Shown piece by piece: positions 8,287 through 17,176 of a stretch of 64,000 nt of DNA (the first letter of the stretch is position 1; the number at the start of each line of letters is the position of its first letter). The notes under the pieces were generated by a model, which had not been told where the DNA came from, searched no databases, and was given only the letters and a program-made list of their open reading frames with translations. Origin of the DNA: Sulfitobacter sp. 20_GPM-1509m (GTDB taxonomy: Bacteria; Pseudomonadota; Alphaproteobacteria; Rhodobacterales; Rhodobacteraceae); assembly GCF_000620505.1 (NCBI RefSeq), contig NZ_JIBC01000004.1:248001-312000 (forward strand). Reading direction: 5' to 3'. The position numbers and the translations under genes are program-made.

Positions 8287-9132
8287 TCAGCGGCCGTGCG
8301 TGCGGGTGTAGCCGTTGGGTTCGGGTGCTTGCCAGCCCGCAAGCGCGCCGGATTGCGGTTTGAACACTTCGACAAGCAAAGGATAGCACGGTGCCGTGTC
8401 GCTTGAATGTTCCGACGAACAATCACCGCCCGGACACGCGCTGAGCGCGCCCAGCAGGTCGATCTCTGCGAAAAAGTCGATGTGATCTCCGGGGCGGACG
8501 GGGCTGGCTTTCATGAAATACTGGCCAGTGTCACGGGTAAAGCCCGTGCACATGAACACGTTCAGCACATCGTGCACGTGCGGCTCGGCCTCTTGTGGCG
8601 CGACACCCATGTGATCCGCCAGCGCGCGGGTCAGGTTCGAGTGGCAACAGTGGTGGTATTGCCCGCCTGCCAGCAGGTTATGCGTATAGGGATCGCAGCG
8701 GGTGCCGATCACGTCGTGCACAGACCCGCCAAAACTGTCGATGCCGTACCAGTCCAGCGTGTCGTGGATCACCGTGGCCAGGGGACGCATCGCCGGAAAG
8801 CTGGACCACATGCGGTCGCCGGTGGTGATGTGGGTGCCGTGCAGGGCGCGGGTTTTGCCGGAATAGAACCGCTCGGACAGGTCACGGGCGTTCCACAGGT
8901 TCAGGTCGCCCACTTGCGGGCCCTCCACCGATGAAATCCGGAAAATGTGGCCCGCAGGAACAGAAAAGCTGGCCGCATCGCGCGGTGGTACGGTGACCTC
9001 GTCCACCTTGGTCATGCCTGCGCGCGCACTTGCGTATAGCGCCATGTCTGGCTGCGGCAGGGTTTCGACCGGATAGCAGATCACTGGCGCTATGGCGCGG
9101 CGGGCGTCGGCATCGTCTGGGGGATTGGGCAC
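8287..9132 (-). CDS. DUF1989 / urea carboxylase-associated family protein
   Basis: A 281-residue DUF1989 protein, a family found beside urea carboxylase and related to the aminomethyltransferase fold. Typical segments are PPRDAASFSVPAGHIFRI, GPQVGDLNLWNARDLSERFYSGKTRALHG, GTRCDPYTHNLLAGGQYHHCCHSNL, and HDVLNVFMCTGFTRDTGQYFMKASPVRPGD. Clustered Cys and His (YHHCCHSN) could bind metal. No urea carboxylase or allophanate hydrolase gene is near, so the role here is unclear. It converges on deoD and lies 61 bases downstream of sdhB on the same strand, separated from it by a strong hairpin. Confidence 0.88.
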   Translation of the reverse strand: MPNPPDDADARRAIAPVICYPVETLPQPDMALYASARAGMTKVDEVTVPPRDAASFSVPAGHIFRISSVEGPQVGDLNLWNARDLSERFYSGKTRALHGTHITTGDRMWSSFPAMRPLATVIHDTLDWYGIDSFGGSVHDVIGTRCDPYTHNLLAGGQYHHCCHSNLTRALADHMGVAPQEAEPHVHDVLNVFMCTGFTRDTGQYFMKASPVRPGDHIDFFAEIDLLGALSACPGGDCSSEHSSDTAPCYPLLVEVFKPQSGALAGWQAPEPNGYTRTHGR

Positions 9133-9160
9133 AGGTGCAACCTCGGGACAGAGGGCAATG

Positions 9161-9184
9161 GGCGCGCCCTCCGAAGGGCGCGCC
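9161..9184 (-). terminator. Strong hairpin after sdhB
   Basis: GGCGCGCCC (9161-9169) and GGGCGCGCC (9176-9184) form a nine-base perfect stem with a six-base loop, starting ten bases after the sdhB stop. The T-run is weak, so read-through into DUF1989 is possible. Confidence 0.6.
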
Positions 9185-9193
9185 GCAGATGGA

Positions 9194-9973
9194 TCAAACG
9201 GCGCGTTCGACCATCATTTTCTTGATGTTGGCAATCGCCGCAGCCGGGTTCAGGCCCTTCGGGCATGTCTTGGCGCAGTTCATGATGGTGTGGCAGCGGT
9301 ACAGCTTGAAGGGGTCCTCAAGGTCGTCCAGACGCTCGCCCGTCGCCTCGTCGCGGCTGTCGATGATCCAACGGTAAGCGTGCAGCAAGGCGGCTGGCCC
9401 AAGATAGCGGTCGCCGTTCCACCAGTAGCTGGGGCAGGATGTCGAGCAGCAGGCGCACATGACGCATTCGTACAGGCCGTCCAGCTTTTCGCGATCCTCG
9501 ACCGACTGCTTCCACTCTTTCGCGGGGCGGTTGGTCTTGGTTTCAAGCCACGGCATGACCGATGCGTGCTGGGCATAGAAGTGTGTGAGGTCGGGGATCA
9601 GATCCTTGACCACCGGCATGTGAGGCAGCGGATAGATTTTCACGTCGCCCTTCACCTCATCCATGCCATAGATGCAGGCCAGCGTGTTGATGCCGTCGAT
9701 GTTCATCGCGCAGGACCCGCAAATCCCCTCGCGGCACGAACGGCGGAAGGTCAGCGTCGGGTCAATCTCGTTCTTGATCTTGATCAGCGCGTCCAGGATC
9801 ATCGGGCCGCAGGAATCCAGATCAATCCAATAGGTGTCGACCTGCGGGTTCTTCCCGTCGTCGGGATTCCAGCGGTAGATCTGGAACTTGCGCAGGTTTG
9901 TGGCACCTTCGGGCTTGGGCCATGTCTTACCGGTCTTGATCCGGCTGTTCTTGGGAAGCGTCAGTTGAACCAT
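9194..9973 (-). CDS. sdhB: Succinate dehydrogenase iron-sulfur subunit
   Basis: The 259-residue iron-sulfur subunit of complex II, carrying electrons from FAD to ubiquinone. Three cluster sites are visible: the [2Fe-2S] ligands in [15 protein letters not shown] and TLAC, then [12 protein letters not shown] and [17 protein letters not shown] for the [4Fe-4S] and [3Fe-4S] clusters. Length is typical. It is the last subunit gene of the sdhCDAB operon but is separated from sdhA by a FkbM methyltransferase and a small lipoprotein gene, an unusual interruption. Confidence 0.98.
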   Translation of the reverse strand: MVQLTLPKNSRIKTGKTWPKPEGATNLRKFQIYRWNPDDGKNPQVDTYWIDLDSCGPMILDALIKIKNEIDPTLTFRRSCREGICGSCAMNIDGINTLACIYGMDEVKGDVKIYPLPHMPVVKDLIPDLTHFYAQHASVMPWLETKTNRPAKEWKQSVEDREKLDGLYECVMCACCSTSCPSYWWNGDRYLGPAALLHAYRWIIDSRDEATGERLDDLEDPFKLYRCHTIMNCAKTCPKGLNPAAAIANIKKMMVERAV

Positions 9974-9985
9974 CTGGTGTCTCCT

Positions 9986-10312
9986 TTACGCGGTCAGGGC
10001 CGCAAGGCCTGCCTTGGTGATGCATGATTGTGTTTCTGGCCGTTCGATCACACTTCGAACCAGCGCAGCGGTTGTTTCACTGACGCCGATCACGGCGTCC
10101 TTGGCGAATTCGCCGATTTCACGGGCCGAGGCGTTGTCGATGACACAGTCGGAAAACGGCGTCACGGCGGCCTTGGGCACCATGGGAAAGCGGGTGGCAA
10201 AGGTTTCGGCCACCGCCGCCTTGGCCGAGCGGCGCGCGACGCCGTCCACCGCCTGGGTGGTTTCGGCGCAGGCGGTCAGCGCCAGCAGCGATACGATCCA
10301 CAGCGCCCTCAT
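9986..10312 (-). CDS. Small lipoprotein inside the sdh operon
   Basis: A 108-residue predicted lipoprotein starting MRALWIVSLLALTACAE, with a lipobox (LTAC) and cysteine 15 as the lipidation site. The mature part is soluble and unfamiliar (RRSAKAAVAETFATRFPMVP) and has two further cysteines (SDCVIDN, QSCITKAG) that could form a disulfide. The ATG at 10312 overlaps the stop of the upstream FkbM gene (ATGA), so the start is chosen for coupling. It precedes sdhB by 12 bases. Function unknown. Confidence 0.82.
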   Translation of the reverse strand: MRALWIVSLLALTACAETTQAVDGVARRSAKAAVAETFATRFPMVPKAAVTPFSDCVIDNASAREIGEFAKDAVIGVSETTAALVRSVIERPETQSCITKAGLAALTA

Positions 10313-11004
10313 GCCGCCCACCGCGTGAACATCACGTCCATGTGGCGCGGCTGCGCGCGTTTGCCGGGACCGTCTGCGATGGCAAGGATGTCGCGCAGCT
10401 CCAGTCCCGCATCCGCCAGCAGCGCAATGGCCGCCGAAGGTGGGGTCGATTGGGTGAACCGTTCGGTCACGCTCAGCTCCAGTATGACAAATTCGCAGCG
10501 TTTCAGGGTGTCGGGTCCGCCTGCCAGCACGGCAGTTTCGAACCCTTCGGTGTCGACCTTCAGCCCGACGCGCCCGTCATAGGCCGCCGCCACGTCGTCC
10601 AGCCTTTTGACCGGTACATCGTAGGTGTCGACCTTGTTGAACGTACCGGCCAGATTATCCGTCCGTTCCATCAACGACGCCATCGCCCCACCCTTGCCCG
10701 GTGCCGTTTCGGGCACGTTCAAGGTGGCTGTGCCCGCCTCGGAGCCCAAGGCAACGGCGTGAAAGTCGAAATCATCCAGCTGTCCCGAGGCGCGCACGAC
10801 GTCGCCGCAACCGGGTTGCGGGTCGATCAGCACAAAGCGCGCATCGGCAAAGGATTTGTACAGCCACGGCGTGCCGTCATGCACCCCGACATCAAACACG
10901 ACATCGGGGGAAAATCCGTATCCTTTCAGATAAAACGCACGCGTCTTGATGGGATGGACAGCCAACCCTTCAGACTTGAGCGTGCGCCGGATTTCACCAA
11001 GCAT
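10309..11004 (-). CDS. FkbM-family SAM-dependent methyltransferase
   Basis: A 231-residue FkbM-type methyltransferase. The SAM motif is at VVFDVGVHDGTPWLYKSF, followed by FVLIDPQPGCGDV, and the family's VKRLDDVA...GRVGLKVDTEGFETAVLAGG block (LKVDTEGFE is diagnostic). Such enzymes O-methylate sugars or polyketides. It starts four bases after the sdhA stop and overlaps the lipoprotein gene downstream by four bases, so it is co-transcribed with succinate dehydrogenase. A direct link with complex II is not established. Confidence 0.88.
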   Translation of the reverse strand: MLGEIRRTLKSEGLAVHPIKTRAFYLKGYGFSPDVVFDVGVHDGTPWLYKSFADARFVLIDPQPGCGDVVRASGQLDDFDFHAVALGSEAGTATLNVPETAPGKGGAMASLMERTDNLAGTFNKVDTYDVPVKRLDDVAAAYDGRVGLKVDTEGFETAVLAGGPDTLKRCEFVILELSVTERFTQSTPPSAAIALLADAGLELRDILAIADGPGKRAQPRHMDVMFTRWAA

Positions 11005-11007
11005 GAT

Positions 11008-12813
11008 TCAGAACGTCCGTTTCTTCGGCGCGATCTTCTTGGGGTCGATCCCGCCTTCGCTTTCGTTGGTCAGCGGGTCCATGTGCACCGCGCGATAGCC
11101 CAGCGTCGCCTTGTTGTCATCGAACCATGTCAACGAGTGCTTGCGCCAGTTCTCGTCGTCGCGCTCTGGGTAATCCTCGTGGGCGTGTGCCCCGCGGCTT
11201 TCCTTGCGCGCCGCCGCTGCCGTGATGGTGGCCACGGCGTTGGGGATCAGGTTGGCCAGTTCCAGCGTTTCCATCAGGTCCGAATTCCACACAAGGCTGC
11301 GGTCGGTGACCTGGATGTCAGACCACTTGCCCGCGATCTCGTCCATGGCAACCTTGCCCGCCTGCAATGTCTTGTCCTCGCGGAAGACAGCGGCATCTTT
11401 TTGCATCGTGTGCTGCATTTCCAGACGCAGTTCTGCGGTGGGTGTATTGCCCTTGGCGTAACGGGTGTTGTCGAACCGGTCCAAGGCGGCCTGAACCGAC
11501 GCAGGGTTCGGTTTGGGCACGGCGCTGTCGGGGTTCACGATCTTGCCTGCACGGATCGCCGCGGCACGGCCAAAGACCACAAGGTCGATCAGCGAGTTCG
11601 AGCCAAGGCGGTTCGCCCCGTGCACCGAGGCACAGCCCGCCTCGCCCACGGCCATCAGGCCGGGTGCGACGCGATCGGGTTCGTCCTCGGTCGGGGACAA
11701 GACTTCGCCCCAATAGTTCGTGGGAATGCCGCCCATGTTATAGTGCACGGTCGGGATCACGGGGATCGGTTCCTTGTTCAGGTTCACGCCGGCAAAGACA
11801 CGTGCGCTTTCCGAAATACCCGGCAGGCGCAGTTTCAGCGTCTCGGGCGGCAGGTGCGACAGGTTCAGGTGGATGTGGTCGCCGTTCTTGCCAACACCGC
11901 GGCCTTCGCGGATTTCCATCGTCATGCAGCGGCTGACATAGTCGCGGGGCGCGAGGTCTTTATACTGGGGCGCATAGCGCTCCATGAAACGTTCGCCCTC
12001 GGAGTTGGTCAGATAGCCACCCTCGCCGCGCGCACCTTCGGTGATCAGGCAGCCCGCACCATAGATGCCGGTGGGGTGGAATTGCACGAATTCCATGTCT
12101 TGCAGCGGCAGACCCGCACGCGCCACCATACCGCCACCGTCACCGGTGCAGGTGTGGGCGCTGGTTGCGCTGAAATAGGCGCGGCCATAGCCACCCGTGG
12201 CCAGCACGACCATCTTGGCGCTGAACAGGTGCAGCGTGCCGTCATCCAGCTTCCAGCACATCACGCCCTGGCATTCGCCTTCTTCGGACATGATCAGGTC
12301 GATGGCGAAATATTCGATGAAGAATTCGGCCTTTTGCTTCAGCGACTGACCGTACAGCGTGTGCAGGATCGCGTGGCCGGTCCGGTCGGCAGCGGCGCAT
12401 GTGCGCTGCACGGCGGGGCCTTCGCCGAATTCGGTGGTGTGGCCGCCAAAGGGACGCTGGTAAATCTTGCCTTCGTCGGTGCGCGAGAACGGCACGCCGT
12501 AATGTTCCAGCTCGTAAACCGCCTTGGGCGCTTCGCGGGCCAGATACTCCATCGCATCCGTATCACCCAGCCAGTCCGACCCCTTGACGGTGTCGTACAT
12601 GTGCCATTGCCAGTTGTCGGGGCCCATGTTGGACAACGACGCGGCAATGCCGCCCTGTGCGGCAACCGTGTGCGAGCGGGTCGGGAACACCTTGGTCACG
12701 CAAGCGGTGCGCAGGCCCTGTTCGGCCATGCCCAGCGTCGCACGCAGACCAGCGCCACCGGCGCCTACGACGACAACGTCGTATTCGTGTGTTTCATATT
12801 CATATGCAGCCAT
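11008..12813 (-). CDS. sdhA: Succinate dehydrogenase flavoprotein subunit
   Basis: The 601-residue FAD subunit that oxidises succinate to fumarate. The FAD-binding start [16 protein letters not shown], the covalent flavin histidine in [33 protein letters not shown], and the C-terminal NSEGGI-type segment ([11 protein letters not shown]) are all visible. Length matches the family. The ATG at 12813 has AGGAGA seven bases upstream. It lies between sdhD and the inserted FkbM gene. Confidence 0.98.
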   Translation of the reverse strand: MAAYEYETHEYDVVVVGAGGAGLRATLGMAEQGLRTACVTKVFPTRSHTVAAQGGIAASLSNMGPDNWQWHMYDTVKGSDWLGDTDAMEYLAREAPKAVYELEHYGVPFSRTDEGKIYQRPFGGHTTEFGEGPAVQRTCAAADRTGHAILHTLYGQSLKQKAEFFIEYFAIDLIMSEEGECQGVMCWKLDDGTLHLFSAKMVVLATGGYGRAYFSATSAHTCTGDGGGMVARAGLPLQDMEFVQFHPTGIYGAGCLITEGARGEGGYLTNSEGERFMERYAPQYKDLAPRDYVSRCMTMEIREGRGVGKNGDHIHLNLSHLPPETLKLRLPGISESARVFAGVNLNKEPIPVIPTVHYNMGGIPTNYWGEVLSPTEDEPDRVAPGLMAVGEAGCASVHGANRLGSNSLIDLVVFGRAAAIRAGKIVNPDSAVPKPNPASVQAALDRFDNTRYAKGNTPTAELRLEMQHTMQKDAAVFREDKTLQAGKVAMDEIAGKWSDIQVTDRSLVWNSDLMETLELANLIPNAVATITAAAARKESRGAHAHEDYPERDDENWRKHSLTWFDDNKATLGYRAVHMDPLTNESEGGIDPKKIAPKKRTF

Positions 12814-12838
12814 TGAAATGTCTCCTCTGACTGGCGTT

Positions 12839-13210
12839 TTAAAGTGCGATGCGGGCGATGGCGAAAAGGCCCGTCGCCGCGATGGCGTAGCAGACGCAGA
12901 TCATCACCACGATCGAGATTTTTTCGGCAACACCGTGGACATAGTCCTCGATCAGCACCTGAACGCCGTCCTTGAAGTGCTTCATGGTCACGGCAAAGGT
13001 CAGCGCGGCGACGATGGCCGGGAACGGATGGCTGAAGTATTCCAGCACCTCGGCGTGCGGCTTGCCCAGCATCGGACCAAAGGTAAAGACGAACAGCGGG
13101 ATCAGGATCAGCAGTGCAAAGGCGCTGACTTTCATTGCCCAGAAGTGGGCCGTGCCGGATTTGGCCGACCCCATGCCAGTGGCGCGCTTGCGGTCTGTAA
13201 GATAACGCAT
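12839..13210 (-). CDS. sdhD: Succinate dehydrogenase membrane anchor subunit SdhD
   Basis: A 123-residue integral membrane subunit with three hydrophobic helices (around [38 protein letters not shown], and [20 protein letters not shown]). [16 protein letters not shown] holds the conserved His and quinone/heme-site Asp-Tyr segment. It anchors SdhAB to the inner membrane with SdhC. It follows sdhC by 11 bases and precedes sdhA by 25. Confidence 0.94.
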   Translation of the reverse strand: MRYLTDRKRATGMGSAKSGTAHFWAMKVSAFALLILIPLFVFTFGPMLGKPHAEVLEYFSHPFPAIVAALTFAVTMKHFKDGVQVLIEDYVHGVAEKISIVVMICVCYAIAATGLFAIARIAL

Positions 13211-13221
13211 CGGTGGCCCCC

Positions 13222-13605
13222 TTAAATAATGATGATGGTCAGGATGGTCAGAACGACCGATCCACCGATGACGGCCCAGCCGAGTTTCTCGGCGGTGTGG
13301 ATCTCAAGACCGATGCCGTTGTCCCAGATCAGGTGCCGGACACCGGCCAGCGTGTGATACCAAAGGCCCCACAGCGACAGCGTCATCACCAGATCGCCGA
13401 ACCAGCTGGTCAGGAAACCGTCCGCGGTGGCAAAGGCTTCGGGCGACGTGGCGGCGGCGATGAACCACCATGTGATCAGAAAGGTGGTGACCAGCAGTGC
13501 GTTGCCTGTGATCCGTGTCAGGATCGACGTCATCGACGTCAGCTGCGGGCGGTAGATGGTCAGATGCGGTGAGAGCGGGCGGTTGCCCCGGTTCACGTCG
13601 GCCAT
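13222..13605 (-). CDS. sdhC: Succinate dehydrogenase cytochrome b556 subunit SdhC
   Basis: A 127-residue membrane subunit starting MADVNRGNRPLSPHLTIYRPQ, the classic SdhC N-terminus, with SILTRITGNALL and the heme-ligand motif HTLAGVRHLIWD. Three transmembrane helices are apparent. It is the first gene of the operon. Paired TGTGATCACA palindromes lie about 130-160 bases upstream, matching those before sucC. Confidence 0.96.
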   Translation of the reverse strand: MADVNRGNRPLSPHLTIYRPQLTSMTSILTRITGNALLVTTFLITWWFIAAATSPEAFATADGFLTSWFGDLVMTLSLWGLWYHTLAGVRHLIWDNGIGLEIHTAEKLGWAVIGGSVVLTILTIIII

Positions 13606-13731
13606 GACGACTCCTTTGGCTTGGTGCTTGGTCTCTTACTAAACCGTTTTTTCGCGCTGTCACGTAGATGCGCCAATTTGTTACCACTAACAGGACTGGT
13701 TTTTCGGCGCATCCTTTAATATTCAGCCTTT

Positions 13732-13762
13732 TGTGATCACAGTCCGAGATGCCGTGATCACA
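13732..13762 (-). promoter_or_regulatory. Twin TGTGATCACA operators upstream of sdhC
   Basis: TGTGATCACA at 13732-13741 and CGTGATCACA at 13753-13762, centres 21 bases apart. Each half is a palindrome. The same arrangement (centres 20 apart, with matching flanks TTTTGTGATCACAG and GTGATCACAAAT) occurs upstream of sucC at 20011-20040 and nowhere else that I found. It is probably an operator pair for a common TCA-cycle regulator, whose identity is not clear. Confidence 0.72.
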
Positions 13763-13814
13763 AATAAAACATGAGCGTTTTTATAGGATTTACGCACCCA
13801 TCCCGCTTGTGCCT

Positions 13815-14846
13815 TTAAAGCGGAACCAGCGTCCAATAATCCAGATCCAGCAGAACATCCGGCAAATATTTGCCATCCTCGCCGCGCAACTGGAACGGTT
13901 CGCCCCCCTTGGTCGCCACCAGCCGCAGCCGCAGCGCCCCAACGCCGGGGGCGCTGGTTTCGGCCTTGTCCAGAACCTCGGACCAGGCGCGTATCGTGTC
14001 TCCGGACAGGCAGGGGTTCGCATGTGCGCCACCGTTCAGCCCCACGACCATCTGCGCATTGGCCAACCCGTTGAACGACAACGCCCGCGCCATCGAAATC
14101 ACGTGCCCGCCATAGATCAGACGGCTGCCGTCGGGCCGTGCGGAGGTGTCGAAATGCACCTTGGCCGTGTTCTGCCACAGGCGCGTCGCCATCATGTGCT
14201 CGGCCTCTTCCACGGTGACGCCGTCCACGTGGTCGATCTGTTCGCCGATCTCGTAATCGCCCCAACGGTGCGGTTCGCCCGCCAGCGTGAAATCGTAGTT
14301 GGTGAAATCCAACCCCTTGGGGATCACCAGCACAGCGGGGTCCACCACGTTGCTCAGCTCTGGCACCACGGTCTGAGGTGCAGGCGCATCAACATTCCCT
14401 TTGCGCACCATGACCCAGCGCACATATTCCAGCACTTCCTCGTCATGCTGGTTCAGGCCGATGGTGCGCACATAAACCACGCCGGTCTTGCCGTTCGAGT
14501 TCTGTTTCAGCCCGATCACCTCGGACCGTGCGCGCAACGTGTCGCCGGGCCAAACCGGCAGTTTCCAGCGCCCTTCGGCATACCCAAGGTTCGCCACCGC
14601 GTTCAACGACACATCCGGCACGGTTTTGCCAAAAACGATGTGAAAGGCGATCATATCATCCAGCGGCGAGAACGGCAGACCGCAGGTCTGCGCGAATTGG
14701 TCGGACGAATACAGCGCATGACGCGCCGGATACAGCATGTGATACAGCGCGCGTTCGCCCATCTTGACCGTGCGCGGCACCGCGTGGTCGATCACCTGCC
14801 CCAGCGTGTAATCTTCGAAGAAACGGCCCGGATTGGTCTTTTTCAT
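13815..14846 (-). CDS. mch: Mesaconyl-CoA hydratase
   Basis: A 343-residue double-hotdog (MaoC-like) hydratase that interconverts mesaconyl-C1-CoA and beta-methylmalyl-CoA in the ethylmalonyl-CoA pathway. The start KKTNPGRFFEDYTLGQVIDHAVPRTV and two hotdog halves (first with VFGKTVPDVSLNAVANLGYAEGR, second with RWGDYEIGEQIDHVDGVTV and IYGGHVISMARALSFNGLAN) fit characterised Rhodobacter enzymes. It shares an ATGA overlap with the DUF1737 gene upstream and lies in one block with the Mcl2-type gene, as in Rhodobacter. It ends 210 bases before sdhC starts, in the same direction. Confidence 0.94.
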   Translation of the reverse strand: MKKTNPGRFFEDYTLGQVIDHAVPRTVKMGERALYHMLYPARHALYSSDQFAQTCGLPFSPLDDMIAFHIVFGKTVPDVSLNAVANLGYAEGRWKLPVWPGDTLRARSEVIGLKQNSNGKTGVVYVRTIGLNQHDEEVLEYVRWVMVRKGNVDAPAPQTVVPELSNVVDPAVLVIPKGLDFTNYDFTLAGEPHRWGDYEIGEQIDHVDGVTVEEAEHMMATRLWQNTAKVHFDTSARPDGSRLIYGGHVISMARALSFNGLANAQMVVGLNGGAHANPCLSGDTIRAWSEVLDKAETSAPGVGALRLRLVATKGGEPFQLRGEDGKYLPDVLLDLDYWTLVPL

Positions 14847-15049
14847 CAGTGCGCCCCCAGCTTGGTGTCAGGGGTGTAAGTGCCGGGCGCTTCTTTCACC
14901 ACGGCCTGACCGCAGCGCATGACGCCAGCGGCGTGATCCCATGTCTGGGTCGGGCTGCCGTGCAGTTCCCACCCCTTGTTCAGCGCATCCGTCACCTTGT
15001 GACAAAAGGCCGAAGTGTCCTCTTCGGACAGAAAACGATAGAGTTTCAT
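14846..15049 (-). CDS. DUF1737 domain protein
   Basis: A 67-residue protein starting MKLYRFLSEEDTSAFCHKVTDALNKG, then WELHGSPTQTWDHAAGVMRCGQAVVKE, a DUF1737 pattern (short proteins of unknown function with a conserved WELHGSP segment). Its stop overlaps the mesaconyl-CoA hydratase start (ATGA), so the two are translationally coupled. No signal peptide or membrane segment. Confidence 0.88.
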   Translation of the reverse strand: MKLYRFLSEEDTSAFCHKVTDALNKGWELHGSPTQTWDHAAGVMRCGQAVVKEAPGTYTPDTKLGAH

Positions 15050-15059
15050 AGTCTTATCC

Positions 15060-15605
15060 TTAACCGAACGGATTATACCCCAGCCAGCTGTGGATCGCGC
15101 CGATCACACCCAGCAGCACGAAAGAGATACCAAGGAACATGACGTCCTTGGAAATCGACCCTTTGGCGGGCGGTGTCCATGCGGGCTCGGCGCGGTTGAT
15201 CACGGCCATTTCAGCCAGCGCCCAGACCAGCAATCCGCCGAACAGCACGAACGATGGCACATCGCCGTTCACCAACAGGTGCGCGATGGCCCACAGTGAA
15301 AACCCCGTCAGCATCGGATGGCGCATCTTGTAGAAGATCGCGCCCTTCTTCGGGCCGGGGCTGACGAAATACAGGGCAGCAACCATCAGCAGGTTGTTAA
15401 TCCCCGTGGTCGCCGGATGACGCCCCCAGAAAAACGCACCATCCGCCGCGCGGTAGCCAAAGATCATCAGCAGCACAGAGACCACGAGCGCAATCGCGAC
15501 AACGCCTTTTCCGGCGCTGCCCATGGCCGCGCGCTGTGCAGGCATGGCACGTTGAAAGAAATGGGCCGCTGCCCACAGAAGAACCCCGAGAATAAGCAGT
15601 GTCAT
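15060..15605 (-). CDS. NnrU family membrane protein
   Basis: A 181-residue polytopic membrane protein with about five transmembrane helices. NnrU/PEMT-like motifs include WGRHPATTGINNLLMVAALYF and IFYKMRHPMLTGFSLWAIAHLLVNGD. NnrU was named from denitrification loci, but no nitrate or nitrite reductase genes are near, so a nitrogen-oxide role is not supported here. The ATG at 15605 lies four bases past the stop of the Mcl2-type gene. It is part of the mcl2-nnrU-DUF1737-mch run. Confidence 0.88.
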   Translation of the reverse strand: MTLLILGVLLWAAAHFFQRAMPAQRAAMGSAGKGVVAIALVVSVLLMIFGYRAADGAFFWGRHPATTGINNLLMVAALYFVSPGPKKGAIFYKMRHPMLTGFSLWAIAHLLVNGDVPSFVLFGGLLVWALAEMAVINRAEPAWTPPAKGSISKDVMFLGISFVLLGVIGAIHSWLGYNPFG

Positions 15606-15609
15606 AGGT

Positions 15610-16464
15610 TTAGCCCTCTGCCATGGCCGCAATGGCCTCGGCCTGTGCGATCAGTTTGCGTGCGGTTTCAACATGCAGATTCTCGACAATCTTGCCGTCA
15701 ACCACAGCCACACCCTGCCCCGAGGCTTCGACTTCGTCAAAGGCTTCGATCTGCCGGCGGGCGGTGTCGATCTCGGCCTCGGAGGGCGAATAGGCGGTGT
15801 TGGTCACGTCAACCTGCGCGGGGTGGATCAGGGTTTTGCCGTCAAACCCCATGTCGCGCCCCTGTTCACATTCCAGCGCCAGCCCCTCGTCGTCCTTGAA
15901 GGCGTTATAAACCCCATCGACAATCGCCAGCCCGTGCGCCTTGGCCGCGAGCAGACACAGGCCCAGTCCGGCTTGCAACGGCAGGCGGTCGGCCCGCGCG
16001 CGGGTGTTCAACTCTTTCGCCAGATCGTTGGTCCCCATCACCAGCCCTTGCAGCTTGGGATGGGCTGCGATGGCGGCGGCGTTCAACATGCCTGCGGGGG
16101 TCTCCATCATCGCCCACAGCGGCGCATCACCGGTGATCGCGGCCAGCGCGTCCAGATCGGCGGGGCTGGAAACCTTGGGCAACAGGATCGCGTCGGCCCC
16201 CATCCCGGCGGCGGCACGCGCATCGTCCGCGCCCCATGCGGTGTCCAGACCGTTGATGCGAATGATCTTCATCCGCGCACCATAACCGCCTTGGGCCAGT
16301 GCCTCTGCCAATGTGCCGCGCGCGGTTTCCTTTTCTTCGGCGGTCACTGCATCTTCGAGATCGAAAATGATCGCATCAACGGGCAACCCACGTGCCTTGT
16401 CCAAGGCGCGCGGCTTGGAGGCCGGAATGTAGAGAACGGAGCGCAACGGACGGTCGAGTGACAT
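15610..16464 (-). CDS. mcl2: (3S)-malyl-CoA thioesterase, Mcl2/CitE-like
   Basis: A 284-residue HpcH/HpaI (CitE-like) family enzyme. Motifs are SVLYIPASKPRALDKAR, DAIIFDLEDAVTAEEK (metal-binding Glu/Asp), RINGLDTAWG, ILLPKV, MMETPAGMLNA, MGTNDLAKEL and GKTLIHPAQV. The short N-terminus resembles Mcl2 (thioesterase hydrolysing (3S)-malyl-CoA to malate) rather than the longer Mcl1 lyase, and in Rhodobacter mcl2 neighbours mesaconyl-CoA hydratase. A lyase role cannot be ruled out. The ATG at 16464 follows AGGCAGG. It is the first gene of the run toward mch. Confidence 0.85.
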   Translation of the reverse strand: MSLDRPLRSVLYIPASKPRALDKARGLPVDAIIFDLEDAVTAEEKETARGTLAEALAQGGYGARMKIIRINGLDTAWGADDARAAAGMGADAILLPKVSSPADLDALAAITGDAPLWAMMETPAGMLNAAAIAAHPKLQGLVMGTNDLAKELNTRARADRLPLQAGLGLCLLAAKAHGLAIVDGVYNAFKDDEGLALECEQGRDMGFDGKTLIHPAQVDVTNTAYSPSEAEIDTARRQIEAFDEVEASGQGVAVVDGKIVENLHVETARKLIAQAEAIAAMAEG

Positions 16465-16784
16465 AGGCCTGCCTTTCGGGTCGGGTAATAATGTTGCGCG
16501 CAAAGGGGCATTTTTTTGCGAAAGGTTCAAGTGGAAACGCGCCGCAATGCAGCAAATCTCAAATTTTCCGCAGCGGCGCACGGTCCGTTAACCATTATTT
16601 ACCACTCGGGGCGCAGGCTGATGCCGTCCGATATCACCGGGAGGGCCGTTTTGGCAGGGCCGCCGAACCTTTGCGGAAGGGGTGTCGCGACAGCACAGGA
16701 ACCGGGGCCGCCCGGTCATCGCCGGGCAACCGGATCAGGCCAGATGACTGCGGGTGACGCCTTTTTGACCAAAGGCTGAACATC
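16465..16784. other. 320-base divergent intergenic region
   Basis: The spacer between the Mcl2-type gene (minus) and a secreted protein (plus) probably holds promoters for both. A TTGCGCGCAA palindrome (16494-16503) lies 30 bases from the Mcl2 start. The right half is G+C-rich with short hairpins, including GCCCGG-N6-CCGGGC around 16708-16725. Short ORFs here lack coding character. I recognise no known riboswitch. Confidence 0.5.
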
Positions 16785-17120
16785 ATGACACGCAATAAGA
16801 CATTCCTGCATCTGGCGGCACTGACCGCCGCCGCCACACTGTATCTGACGGCTGCCAGCCACGTGTCCGCGCAATCCAACGCCCGCAACTGCGGTCCGCG
16901 CGCTATGGTGGTGGATCGTCTGGCATCGGGATACGGCGAAACCCGCCAGTCGATGGGCCTGGGCGCCAACAATCAGGTGATCGAGGTATTTGCCTCGTCC
17001 GAAACGGGCACGTGGACAATCACGGTGACCACGCCCGCAGGGATGACCTGCCTTGTGGCTTCAGGTCAGGCGTTCGAGGAACTGGCCGAAGCGCTGCCAG
17101 CGCCCGGCAACGACGCCTGA
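16785..17120 (+). CDS. Secreted hypothetical protein
   Basis: A 111-residue protein with a clear Sec signal peptide (MTRNKTFLHLAALTAAATLYLTAASHVSAQ). The short mature domain contains NCGPRAMVVDRLASGYGETRQSMGLG and WTITVTTPAGMTCLVASGQAFE. Its two cysteines (NCGP and MTCLV) may form a disulfide in the periplasm. I recall similar proteins in other Rhodobacteraceae but no function. It is monocistronic: a strong terminator follows at 17143-17169. Confidence 0.85.
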   Translation: MTRNKTFLHLAALTAAATLYLTAASHVSAQSNARNCGPRAMVVDRLASGYGETRQSMGLGANNQVIEVFASSETGTWTITVTTPAGMTCLVASGQAFEELAEALPAPGNDA

Positions 17121-17142
17121 ACTCTGACGACCTGACGCGCAG

Positions 17143-17169
17143 AAGGCGGCCCATCTTGGCCGCCTTTTT
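17143..17169 (+). terminator. Rho-independent terminator
   Basis: AAGGCGGCC (17143-17151) pairs with GGCCGCCTT (17158-17166) and is followed by a T-run through 17169, 22 bases after the secreted protein's stop codon. Confidence 0.88.
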
Positions 17170-17176
17170 CACGGCC

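Noticed and set aside
10342-12816. Long open frame opposite sdhA (824 codons)
   Set aside because: It is an antisense shadow of sdhA and the FkbM gene; the translation has no family motif and is Gly/His/Arg/Val-rich as expected from G+C-rich complementary codons.
16491-16779. Short plus-strand ORFs in the 16465-16784 spacer, or a riboswitch
   Set aside because: The ORFs lack coding character. The G+C hairpins do not match cobalamin, glycine, SAM or TPP riboswitch signatures I know.
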